From an uncultured Bacteroidota bacterium (GTDB taxonomy: Bacteria > Bacteroidota > Bacteroidia > Bacteroidales > F082), in assembly GCA_903957365.1 (NCBI GenBank), contig CAJBPB010000276.1, forward strand, positions 1-64,000: a stretch of 64,000 bases of DNA. Direction: 5' to 3'. A program made the position numbers and the translations under genes. Of this stretch, positions 36,339 through 44,012 are shown in pieces (position 1 is the stretch's first letter; each line of letters begins with the position of its first letter). The notes beneath the pieces are model-generated. The model saw only the letters and a list, made by a program, of their open reading frames with translations. It was not told the DNA's origin and ran no database searches.

Positions 36339-38468
36339 ATGAAGTTTATTCAAGGAATAATAATAATCGTATTACTTTTCATCGTTTCTCAATCCGGTGT
36401 TGCGCAGGAAATGCTGACCGGTTTGCAGCAAAATGGTTTGATAAGGCAGGTTTATCAACTTGGCAACCCGAATAACCGCTTGAATGATAATCCATTAACA
36501 ATCCCATTTAGGGACGATTTCTCAGCGTTTAATGTTTATCCTGACGCCCAATTATGGCTCGATCAGAATATTTTTGTTAATAAAGATTTTCCGATCAATC
36601 CTCCCAACACCGGGGCTGCAACATTTGATGTTATTGATGCGACGGGAAGTGTATATACACACGCTACAGTAACACCTTTTATTGCAGACTATCTTACATC
36701 ACGTAAGATTCGTTTAGATTCTGTTTTTTATCCTGTAAATGAAAAAATAACTCCCGCTGACTCACTGTATTTCAGTTTCTTCTATCAGATTCAGGGTAGG
36801 GGCGACCGTCCTGAAAAGTTTGATTCACTTATATTACAGTTCGGTTATCCTTCTGGGAAATTGGTTTTTGATTTTATCGATTCGGTTACCTTACCTGTTG
36901 ATACATACCTTTTATTGAATCAGATTGATACAATTTTTCCGAATGATACTTTGTTTGCGCCTGAGGGGTGTAATCAGGAACTTTATTATGTGGCAGACAG
37001 ACTTATGACATGGGGCGATGATGTGACGGTTCCTTGTGATACAGTATTAAAGCCTGAGATCCTCTGGCGAAATGTCTGGTCTGTTTCTGGTGTTTTTCTT
37101 ACTGATACAATCATCCCGCGAAATGATGTTTTTAACCAAATCCTGATCCCCATTACCGATACATTGTATTTTGTTTCTGACTTTCAATTTCGTTTTTTCA
37201 ATTATGGAAGCATTGCTTCTACAATTAACCCAGGTAACCGGGGTAATGTTGACCAATGGAATGTTGATTATGTTTATCTGAACAAGGGACGATCCAAATC
37301 AGATTCAACCTATAACGTTGTTTCATTCTCAAATCGCGCACCATCATTTCTGAAACGTTATGAATCAATGCCATACAAGCAATACCGAAGTAATCCAACG
37401 AATGCTGTGCGTCCTGAATTTGAGATCAATATTACCAATCTTGACAATGTGACACACCAGACCCATTATTGGTATGAAGTTACTCAACGCAATGGCAGTC
37501 AGAATTTTGTTTATGATGGTGGAAGTTGTGAATTGCTGCCTTATGACCTAGGTGGATTTCAATCCTGCTCTTCATCCTGCGGTGCTGCACAGGCTTGTCC
37601 GGTTGTAAATTCATTGTTTGCATTGCAGGCGGGTATCGATTCAACATCTTTTGTTATTAAACATTTTGTAAGTGATTCAACAGACGGAAATACTTTGGTT
37701 GATTCATTGATATATCAACAGGGATTCTACAATTATTTTGCCTATGATGATGGAACACCGGAATTGGGTTACGGTCTGGAACCGGCAGGCGCTTATGTGG
37801 CTGTTCAGTATAATATGACTGTTCCAGATACCTTACAAGGAGTCCAGTTGTTTTTTAACAAAACACTTAACAACGCAAACTATAAGTATTTTGATATTGT
37901 AGTCTGGGGTGATAACAATGGTAAACCTGGTAGTGTTTTGTACAGGAAAGAAAGACAACATCCATTATGGAGTAATGATATGTATGGTTATATGATGTAT
38001 TCTTTTGTTGACCCTCCCATCGTCAGCGGTATATTTTATGTTGGTCTTTATCAATCGGAAATGGGGAGTTTGAATATCGGGTATGATGCTGTAAGCAATA
38101 GTAGTGATTACACATTTTATAAAATTACTGACCAATGGAGTGAGAGCCAATTTACCGGTTCGCTCATGATCAGGCCAGTGGTAGGATCAGAAGTATTTAT
38201 TGGAAGCAGTGAACATTATATGGGTTCAGATCCTTCCCTGATGATTGCTCCAAATCCCGCATCTGCTAATGTTTCAATTTCATTGGCCGATTCACATGAT
38301 TTTCTTCCACAGACTATCTGTATATACGATTTGTCAGGCAGGATGATAATTAACAAATATTTTACAGCTGATTTGGATGTTTCATTCCTTGAATCAGGTA
38401 TTTATTTTCTTCAGATCTCAGGCGAAAATCGCCGCACAATTACCTCACGATTGATGATAGCGCGATAA
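36339..38468 (+). CDS. T9SS-sorted surface protein, function unknown
   Basis: The 709-residue protein has a signal peptide (about 1-22, ending GVAQ) and a C-terminal T9SS type A sorting domain (IAPNPASANVSISL, then DLSGRMI and SGIYFLQI). The region between shows beta-rich segments and Cys pairs (CSSSCGAAQAC near residue 410) that could form disulfides, but no named catalytic domain was recognised. The operon with a PASTA protein suggests a role at the envelope. Confidence 0.8.
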   Translation: MKFIQGIIIIVLLFIVSQSGVAQEMLTGLQQNGLIRQVYQLGNPNNRLNDNPLTIPFRDDFSAFNVYPDAQLWLDQNIFVNKDFPINPPNTGAATFDVIDATGSVYTHATVTPFIADYLTSRKIRLDSVFYPVNEKITPADSLYFSFFYQIQGRGDRPEKFDSLILQFGYPSGKLVFDFIDSVTLPVDTYLLLNQIDTIFPNDTLFAPEGCNQELYYVADRLMTWGDDVTVPCDTVLKPEILWRNVWSVSGVFLTDTIIPRNDVFNQILIPITDTLYFVSDFQFRFFNYGSIASTINPGNRGNVDQWNVDYVYLNKGRSKSDSTYNVVSFSNRAPSFLKRYESMPYKQYRSNPTNAVRPEFEINITNLDNVTHQTHYWYEVTQRNGSQNFVYDGGSCELLPYDLGGFQSCSSSCGAAQACPVVNSLFALQAGIDSTSFVIKHFVSDSTDGNTLVDSLIYQQGFYNYFAYDDGTPELGYGLEPAGAYVAVQYNMTVPDTLQGVQLFFNKTLNNANYKYFDIVVWGDNNGKPGSVLYRKERQHPLWSNDMYGYMMYSFVDPPIVSGIFYVGLYQSEMGSLNIGYDAVSNSSDYTFYKITDQWSESQFTGSLMIRPVVGSEVFIGSSEHYMGSDPSLMIAPNPASANVSISLADSHDFLPQTICIYDLSGRMIINKYFTADLDVSFLESGIYFLQISGENRRTITSRLMIAR

Positions 38469-38470
38469 TA

Positions 38471-39523
38471 ATGACAATACAGAACGACGAACTTATTGAA
38501 CTTGAAACTGCTGATGAAAATAGTGAACTTTATGAACATTTTCGCATTGTAGTTGATAAGGGGCAAGCGCAGTTGAGGGTCGATTTGTTTTTATTGAATC
38601 GGATTGAAAATATTTCACGGAACAAGATTCAGCAGACTGCCAAAGCAGGTAATATATTGGTTAACAACAAGGTTGTAAAATCAAATTACCGCATTAAACC
38701 AAATGATGTCATCACCGTTGTTTTCAGTTATCCGCCACGTGAAGTCGAAATATTTCCTGAAAACATTCCTCTTGATATTGTATATGAAGATCAATACCTG
38801 CTCGTTGTAAACAAACAACCTGATCTGGTTGTGCATCCGGGACATGGAAATTTTACCGGTACGTTGCTGCATGCCCTTATGTATCATTTTGAAAAAACAG
38901 GACAATCCATCGAAAATAAGCATGGGTATCTGGTTCACCGTATTGATAAGGACACCTCTGGTCTTTTGCTTGTAGCCAAAGATGAATTATCACAGACGCG
39001 TTTGGCAAAACAATTTTTTGATCACACCATTGAACGAAGATATAATGCATTGGTATGGGGAGGTTTTGAAGAAAATACCGGCACGATAACGGGTAATATC
39101 GGGCGAAGTGTGCGCGACCGTAAGGTAATGGCTGTTTATGAAGATGGTTCATATGGACGAGAAGCGGTTTCGCATTATACAGTTTTGCAGCGATTCGGTT
39201 ATGTTACATTGGTTGAATGTAAACTTGAAACCGGAAGAACACACCAGATCAGAGTGCATTTTAAACATATTGGCCATCCGCTTTTCAACGATGCCTGGTA
39301 TGGTGGTGACACAATAATAAAAGGTACAACGTTCACTAAATACAAACAGTTCATCGAAAACTGTTTTAAAATTCTGCCCCGACAAGCCTTACATGCCAAG
39401 TCGCTTGGCTTTAGACATCCTGAGACCAACGAAAATATGTTTTTTGATTCTGAACTTCCAAATGATTTCAAACAGGTTGTTGAGAAATGGTCAACTTATA
39501 CCAGCGCGAGGGAAATAGAATAA
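38471..39523 (+). CDS. RluD-family pseudouridine synthase
   Basis: The 350-residue enzyme has an N-terminal S4 RNA-binding domain (about 30-85) and the catalytic RluA/RluD domain with HRIDKDTSGLLLVAK, whose Asp is the catalytic residue, and the later TGRTHQIRVHF motif. Members make pseudouridines in 23S rRNA (positions 1911, 1915 and 1917 for RluD). RluD is the best match because of the S4 domain. The gene starts 2 bases after the T9SS gene and ends directly against the stop of the convergent protease gene. Confidence 0.9.
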   Translation: MTIQNDELIELETADENSELYEHFRIVVDKGQAQLRVDLFLLNRIENISRNKIQQTAKAGNILVNNKVVKSNYRIKPNDVITVVFSYPPREVEIFPENIPLDIVYEDQYLLVVNKQPDLVVHPGHGNFTGTLLHALMYHFEKTGQSIENKHGYLVHRIDKDTSGLLLVAKDELSQTRLAKQFFDHTIERRYNALVWGGFEENTGTITGNIGRSVRDRKVMAVYEDGSYGREAVSHYTVLQRFGYVTLVECKLETGRTHQIRVHFKHIGHPLFNDAWYGGDTIIKGTTFTKYKQFIENCFKILPRQALHAKSLGFRHPETNENMFFDSELPNDFKQVVEKWSTYTSAREIE

Positions 39524-41404
39524 CTATTTGATAATTAATAGTTTAAAATTCTTATCCGTAGATGAAGTATGTAAATTAAGTAAATACAGCCCATTTTCTA
39601 ACGGATCAATATAAAGACTTATTTTTGTCCCTGAAGTGTTTTGAATAGTTGAAATTATTCTTCCTGCCAGGTCGATAACCTGAATTTCCAGGTCTTCAGG
39701 TATTTCAGTGCCAAAAGAGATGGTTACATTTCCATTTGTCGGATTTGGATAAAGAAATGGTTTCACCTGAATATAATCTTTCTTCTCAATGGTATCGGAG
39801 GTGATTGCATTCGATACGATTAGTTTTACATCATAACTGCCGTAAGATGAATAGGATATCGATTGAGGGTTTGTTTCAGTACTTGTATTATTATCAGCAC
39901 CTTCAAAAAACCAATTGTAGTTATTGACCCTTCCGAAAGTCAGACTTTCAAAATTTATTCTCTGACCGATATTAATTTCTGCAAAATCTGCTTCGAAATC
40001 AGCAACCAGTAAAGAGTCATTTATTCCAATACCTTCTATTTGGCTAATACCTGAATTTTCGGGATCGAGCCAGGGTTGAAGCTGCAAGTTCAAGCTGTTA
40101 CCATTATCTTTCCAGCTCTTGCTGAATTTTCCATAATAATCAACATCTTCTAATGCGGTGCAGTCTGATCTTCCACCTGTCAATGCTCCGACAAGTCTTC
40201 CGTTAGCATTGAACATTGGAGAACCCGATGAGCCAGGCTCAGTAACACCATGGCCATTTTCTGTTTCTGCCCATTTCACACGCCAGTAATTCCCGGCTGT
40301 ATTCTCATTGTCAGCATCATAATCGCATGAAATTGGGAACTCAGTAAATGTTGAAATTTTTTTGATGTCACCCTGAGGATGATGGATGCCAAACCCGGAC
40401 TGGGTAATTTGTGAATCAAGCGTCCAACCATTAAAAAATGGCTGGAAATCTGCAGGAACAGCTTGATTTAATAATAACAATTTGAAATCGGTGCCTGTAT
40501 AAGTCGGACCAGACGCCTTTAAACTTGCACCTACAATTGTTTGTGGAACTGGCTCTGCATCCGGATCAGGACAAAATTCGCCTTCATAATTGAAATCAAA
40601 AATCCATTGGTTATAGTCCGATTCGCTTGCGCCATCTCCACAATGCCTTGCTGTGAATAAATAAGGTGTCTGATCTCGTAAAGCATTGTTGATCAATGTT
40701 CCGGTGCAATAAAACAGTGAGCTGCCGTTTTTTACCAGAATGCGGGTAACACCCTGTTTGATGTATTTCCATGGATCACCTTCGGTGCAGTTAACATTGA
40801 CTTCGCAGGAACCTGATGAACCGAAGCCTGTTTTCAGATTTTCAGAATCAATAAATCCAATCTCACTCAGAAGAATTTGATAATCATTGGATTGTAAATT
40901 TGTTTCAAATTGTAACAGAATGTCAGAAGCATTCATTGTTTCAAACGCAAATTCGCTTGCATTAGTTTTACTCTGTTTTGTAAAGCCACCTATTATTTGT
41001 TTGCGTTCATTATCGAAAGCATATAATCGGCCACTTTCACCTGGATTGAACTGATTGAAATAGAGGACGTGTTTATTTTTCGAATCAAATTTCAGATGAA
41101 TCCGCCAGATCTTTTTTTGAATAGAATCCAGTTCCAACCAGGGATCATTTTCGTCGGGTTGAATATTTACAATTTGTGTATGGCCTATTAACAAAGGAAA
41201 TTTAGACTTGTTTTGAGTTGTTTTTATTGATTCATCTAATTGAATATGAATTTGTTCAACAGCGAAATAATTATTCAATAATAAAGGTGTTCCATTATCC
41301 CGCTCCTGAGAAATAAGTGAAAATGATATAAAAAAAAACAGGATGGAAATTACAATTGAGCGGTTTAAGAAGTTATTTGATTCGTTTCTCATTAGGTATA
41401 TCAT
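39524..41404 (-). CDS. T9SS-sorted lysyl-endopeptidase-like serine protease
   Basis: The 626-residue protein has a signal anchor (about 15-32), a propeptide-like region (35-195), an S1-family protease domain (about 198-455), a PKD-like domain (about 465-545) and a T9SS type A sorting domain (550-626, LYPNPTNGNVTIS). The triad is His254 (TARHC), Asp306 (GTDFKLL) and Ser393 (PGSSGSP). The domain start GSCEVNVNCTEGD and the tail resemble Achromobacter lysyl endopeptidase; Asp422 in DVDYYGKF aligns with that enzyme's S1-pocket Asp225. It is probably a secreted protease cutting after Lys or Arg. Confidence 0.88.
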   Translation of the reverse strand: MIYLMRNESNNFLNRSIVISILFFFISFSLISQERDNGTPLLLNNYFAVEQIHIQLDESIKTTQNKSKFPLLIGHTQIVNIQPDENDPWLELDSIQKKIWRIHLKFDSKNKHVLYFNQFNPGESGRLYAFDNERKQIIGGFTKQSKTNASEFAFETMNASDILLQFETNLQSNDYQILLSEIGFIDSENLKTGFGSSGSCEVNVNCTEGDPWKYIKQGVTRILVKNGSSLFYCTGTLINNALRDQTPYLFTARHCGDGASESDYNQWIFDFNYEGEFCPDPDAEPVPQTIVGASLKASGPTYTGTDFKLLLLNQAVPADFQPFFNGWTLDSQITQSGFGIHHPQGDIKKISTFTEFPISCDYDADNENTAGNYWRVKWAETENGHGVTEPGSSGSPMFNANGRLVGALTGGRSDCTALEDVDYYGKFSKSWKDNGNSLNLQLQPWLDPENSGISQIEGIGINDSLLVADFEADFAEINIGQRINFESLTFGRVNNYNWFFEGADNNTSTETNPQSISYSSYGSYDVKLIVSNAITSDTIEKKDYIQVKPFLYPNPTNGNVTISFGTEIPEDLEIQVIDLAGRIISTIQNTSGTKISLYIDPLENGLYLLNLHTSSTDKNFKLLIIK

Positions 41405-41419
41405 AGATTATGGAACATC

Positions 41420-41427
41420 CAAATTTA
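41420..41427 (-). promoter_or_regulatory. Candidate -7 box for the protease gene
   Basis: TAAATTTG on the minus strand (41427-41420) lies 15 bases before the protease start. A -33 element is not clear. Confidence 0.35.
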
Positions 41428-41513
41428 GGCAAATTATAAGAGGAGCCTTTATTTCGGACTATAAATATACCGCAAAAGGATTGTTCAACTACTGTTTATG
41501 ATCACAAAAATCT

Positions 41514-41521
41514 TAAATTTG
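41514..41521 (+). promoter_or_regulatory. Candidate -7 box for hldD
   Basis: TAAATTTG matches the -7 consensus and ends 17 bases before the hldD ATG. The nearest TTG (41481-41483) is 30 bases upstream, too far for a normal -33 element. Confidence 0.35.
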
Positions 41522-41538
41522 TCGTAAAATAATATACA

Positions 41539-42504
41539 ATGATTGTTCTAACGGGTGCTGCTGGTTTTATTGGAAGTGTTGTAGCTGGGAAGCTGAATGA
41601 AAAAGGACTGGCCGATCTGGTTCTGGTGGATGATTTTAACAGACCGTTAAAGGAACCAAATTTCGAGACAAAAAAGTATTCGGCATTGGTGCAACGTGAT
41701 GTTTTTTTTGACTGGTTTGATGCACATGCAAATGAAATTACTTTTGTCATTCATCTCGGAGCACGGACAGATACAACAGAATTTAACGTTCAAATATTCA
41801 ATGAATTGAATCTGGATTACTCTAAATCAGTCTGGAATCTTTGCTCAAAATTTAAGATCCCAATGATTTATGCTTCTTCTGCTGCAACGTATGGTCTTGG
41901 AGAATTTGGCTACAATGAGGATGAAATGACTATTTCCAAATTAAAACCATTAAATCCTTACGGTGATTCGAAGAATGATTTTGATAAATGGGCTTTAAAA
42001 CAGGATAATCAGCCACCATTTTGGGCTGGATTAAAATTCTTCAACGTTTATGGTCCCAATGAATACCATAAAGTACGGATGGCATCTGTAATATTTCACG
42101 CGTTTCATCAGATCAAAACAACTGGTAAAGTAAAACTTTTCAAATCGCATCGCCCTGATTTTGAAGATGGTAAACAATTACGTGATTTTGTTTATGTAAA
42201 GGATGTGGCTGATGTAATTACATTTTTAATGGCAAATAAACCCGAAAGTGGCATTTACAATCTTGGTACTGGTCAGGCACGTTCATTCTTCGATCTGGCA
42301 TTGGCAACTTTTTCAGCATTAAAAGTCACGCCTGTAATAGAATTCATCGACACTCCGATTGATATACGGGATAAATACCAGTATTTTACTGAAGCTGACA
42401 TGTCTAAACTTAGGAATGCCGGTTATCCGGGCATTTTTACTTCACTTGAGGATGGTGTAAAAGATTATGTCACTAATTATCTTGTGAAAACGATTTACTT
42501 TTAG
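41539..42504 (+). CDS. hldD: ADP-L-glycero-D-manno-heptose 6-epimerase
   Basis: HldD makes the heptose donor for lipopolysaccharide core. The 321-residue SDR-type epimerase has the nucleotide motif TGAAGFIGS (5-13), the YASSAATYG segment and NPYGDSKNDFDKWA (catalytic Tyr and Lys), and the heptose-type NVYGPNEYHKVRMASV stretch that separates it from GalE. Its presence agrees with the lpx genes in this window. The gene is alone between a divergent protease and a convergent MerR gene. Confidence 0.93.
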   Translation: MIVLTGAAGFIGSVVAGKLNEKGLADLVLVDDFNRPLKEPNFETKKYSALVQRDVFFDWFDAHANEITFVIHLGARTDTTEFNVQIFNELNLDYSKSVWNLCSKFKIPMIYASSAATYGLGEFGYNEDEMTISKLKPLNPYGDSKNDFDKWALKQDNQPPFWAGLKFFNVYGPNEYHKVRMASVIFHAFHQIKTTGKVKLFKSHRPDFEDGKQLRDFVYVKDVADVITFLMANKPESGIYNLGTGQARSFFDLALATFSALKVTPVIEFIDTPIDIRDKYQYFTEADMSKLRNAGYPGIFTSLEDGVKDYVTNYLVKTIYF

Positions 42505-42576
42505 AAAAAAATAAACTGCTATTATAGACTGATCACCGAAGGTATTTTAAAAGACAAAAAAGTAATAATTGTTTGT

Positions 42577-42912
42577 TTATTTCTTTGTTGCCAATTCCTG
42601 ATCTAAAGCTACAAGAAAATTCTTTAGATGATGTAATGTTTCCAGAACAACTATCTTGTTTTCAACTTCGTCTATGTTATTTTTTAATTCATCTTTTGCG
42701 CCTTGCAATGTATAACCCTTTTCCTTAACAAGATGATAAATCATGTGGAGGTATTTCACATCACGTTCAGTAAAAAGCCGGTTACCTTTTTTGTTTTTCT
42801 TTGGCTTTAGAATATCAAATTCCTTTTCCCAAAATCTGATAAGTGAGGCGTTTACATCAAACATGGAAGATACCTCTCCAATGCTGTAATAAATTTTGAC
42901 AGCTTTTGTCAT
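42577..42912 (-). CDS. MerR-family transcriptional regulator
   Basis: The 111-residue protein has the MerR winged-helix DNA-binding domain: YSIGEVSSMFDVNASLIRFWEKEF at the N-terminus and RLFTERDVKYLHMIYHLVKEKGYTLQGAKDEL after it. A short C-terminal helix with leucine spacing allows dimer formation. No metal-binding cysteines or ligand domain are present, so the signal is unknown. It lies 10 bases after the M23 gene and is likely cotranscribed; this pairing opposite alaS is common in Bacteroidota. Confidence 0.88.
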   Translation of the reverse strand: MTKAVKIYYSIGEVSSMFDVNASLIRFWEKEFDILKPKKNKKGNRLFTERDVKYLHMIYHLVKEKGYTLQGAKDELKNNIDEVENKIVVLETLHHLKNFLVALDQELATKK

Positions 42913-42922
42913 AGGAATAAAG

Positions 42923-43894
42923 TTAATCCATTGTTTGACTGGGAAGTGAAGATAACTCTATGATTTGCTCGTATTCTTCAGGAGTTAAATCATTGAAAAA
43001 GAAGTGTATAGGGTTGATTGGTTGACCATTTTTATGAACCTCATAATGCAAATGTGGCGCTGTTGATTTGCCAGTATTGCCGACTTTTCCAATCAATTGT
43101 CCACGTTTTACCTGATCACCTACTTTCACTTTGAACTGACTTAAATGACTGTAGGTTGTTCTAAAACCAAATCCATGGTCTATTGTCAGACTTTTACCGT
43201 AACCCCAGCGAGATACCTCGGCTTCAATAACTTTGCCATTTCCAGGCGCGAAAATATCGGTACCAATTGGAGCAGAGAAATCAACGCCCTGATGAAATTT
43301 GTTCACTTTATAATAAGGATCTAAACGAACACCGAAAAACGATGAGATGCGGCGCATATCATTCGTTTTTACTGGCTGAATGGCGGGAATGGAACTTAAC
43401 ATTACTGATTTATTTTTTGCCATTTCAAAAACTTCATCATACGATTTTGATTGTACATACAATTGGCTGGCAATCTTATCTATCTTTTTTGCTGTTTCAA
43501 TTACAAATACGGAATTTGCATAGCCTTCCATTTTTTCATAACGATCAGCACCACCATAACCAGCTTTCCTAACAGATCCAGGAATAGGATCTGCTTCAAA
43601 AATTACACGATAAATATTATCATCACGTTGCTGCATATCAGCTAATAGGGATTCAAGATTACCTAACCTATCGGTCATCATTTCATACTGAAGCTTCATG
43701 TACTCGAGTTCACGCTTTTGCATACGTTCTTTCGGAGATCCGAAAAAATTATACCAAATCAAAACAAATCCTGTTGCAAATGCACCGGTAGTAACTAAGA
43801 AATAAAAAAAACGCACCAATTTCTGACGCCATCCGAGTTTGAATTTCTCGTATGTCAGTGTCATCGGGTTAAATATGTATTTATGCGCTTTCAT
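42923..43894 (-). CDS. M23 family metallopeptidase (membrane-anchored)
   Basis: The 323-residue protein starts with the family-typical MKAHKYIFNPMTL and KFKLGWRQKLVRFFYF segments, has one membrane helix (about 30-50), a coiled-coil region (about 60-105) and a C-terminal LytM/M23 domain with zinc ligands in FHQGVDF and HLHYEVH. M23 enzymes cut peptide cross-links in peptidoglycan; the form without extra domains may also act as a regulator of other hydrolases. The start at 43894 was chosen over 43939 because of the conserved MK-HKYIF beginning. Confidence 0.9.
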   Translation of the reverse strand: MKAHKYIFNPMTLTYEKFKLGWRQKLVRFFYFLVTTGAFATGFVLIWYNFFGSPKERMQKRELEYMKLQYEMMTDRLGNLESLLADMQQRDDNIYRVIFEADPIPGSVRKAGYGGADRYEKMEGYANSVFVIETAKKIDKIASQLYVQSKSYDEVFEMAKNKSVMLSSIPAIQPVKTNDMRRISSFFGVRLDPYYKVNKFHQGVDFSAPIGTDIFAPGNGKVIEAEVSRWGYGKSLTIDHGFGFRTTYSHLSQFKVKVGDQVKRGQLIGKVGNTGKSTAPHLHYEVHKNGQPINPIHFFFNDLTPEEYEQIIELSSLPSQTMD

Positions 43895-43941
43895 AGTATC
43901 TTTAAAACAATCAATTCGGGTAATGTTTAAATTGAACACGA

Positions 43942-43971
43942 CAAAATTAACTAAAAACTCTAAATTTGCAA
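43942..43971 (-). promoter_or_regulatory. Candidate promoter for the M23-merR genes
   Basis: On the minus strand, TTG (43971-43969) is followed after 19 bases by TAATTTTG (43949-43942), a good match to the Bacteroidota promoter. Its -33 part overlaps the -7 box of the divergent alaS promoter. Confidence 0.5.
43961..43968 (+). promoter_or_regulatory. Candidate -7 box for alaS
   Basis: TAAATTTG matches the -7 consensus and ends 44 bases before the alaS ATG. It is interleaved with the divergent M23 promoter, so the two may compete for polymerase. Confidence 0.4.
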
Positions 43972-44012
43972 GTTCAAACTATATCTTAACATTCATTAAC
44001 AGCAAATTGAAT

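Noticed and set aside
43839-44012. N-terminal extension of alaS from 43839
   Set aside because: The added residues are not conserved in AlaRS and the DNA overlaps the M23 start and both promoters.
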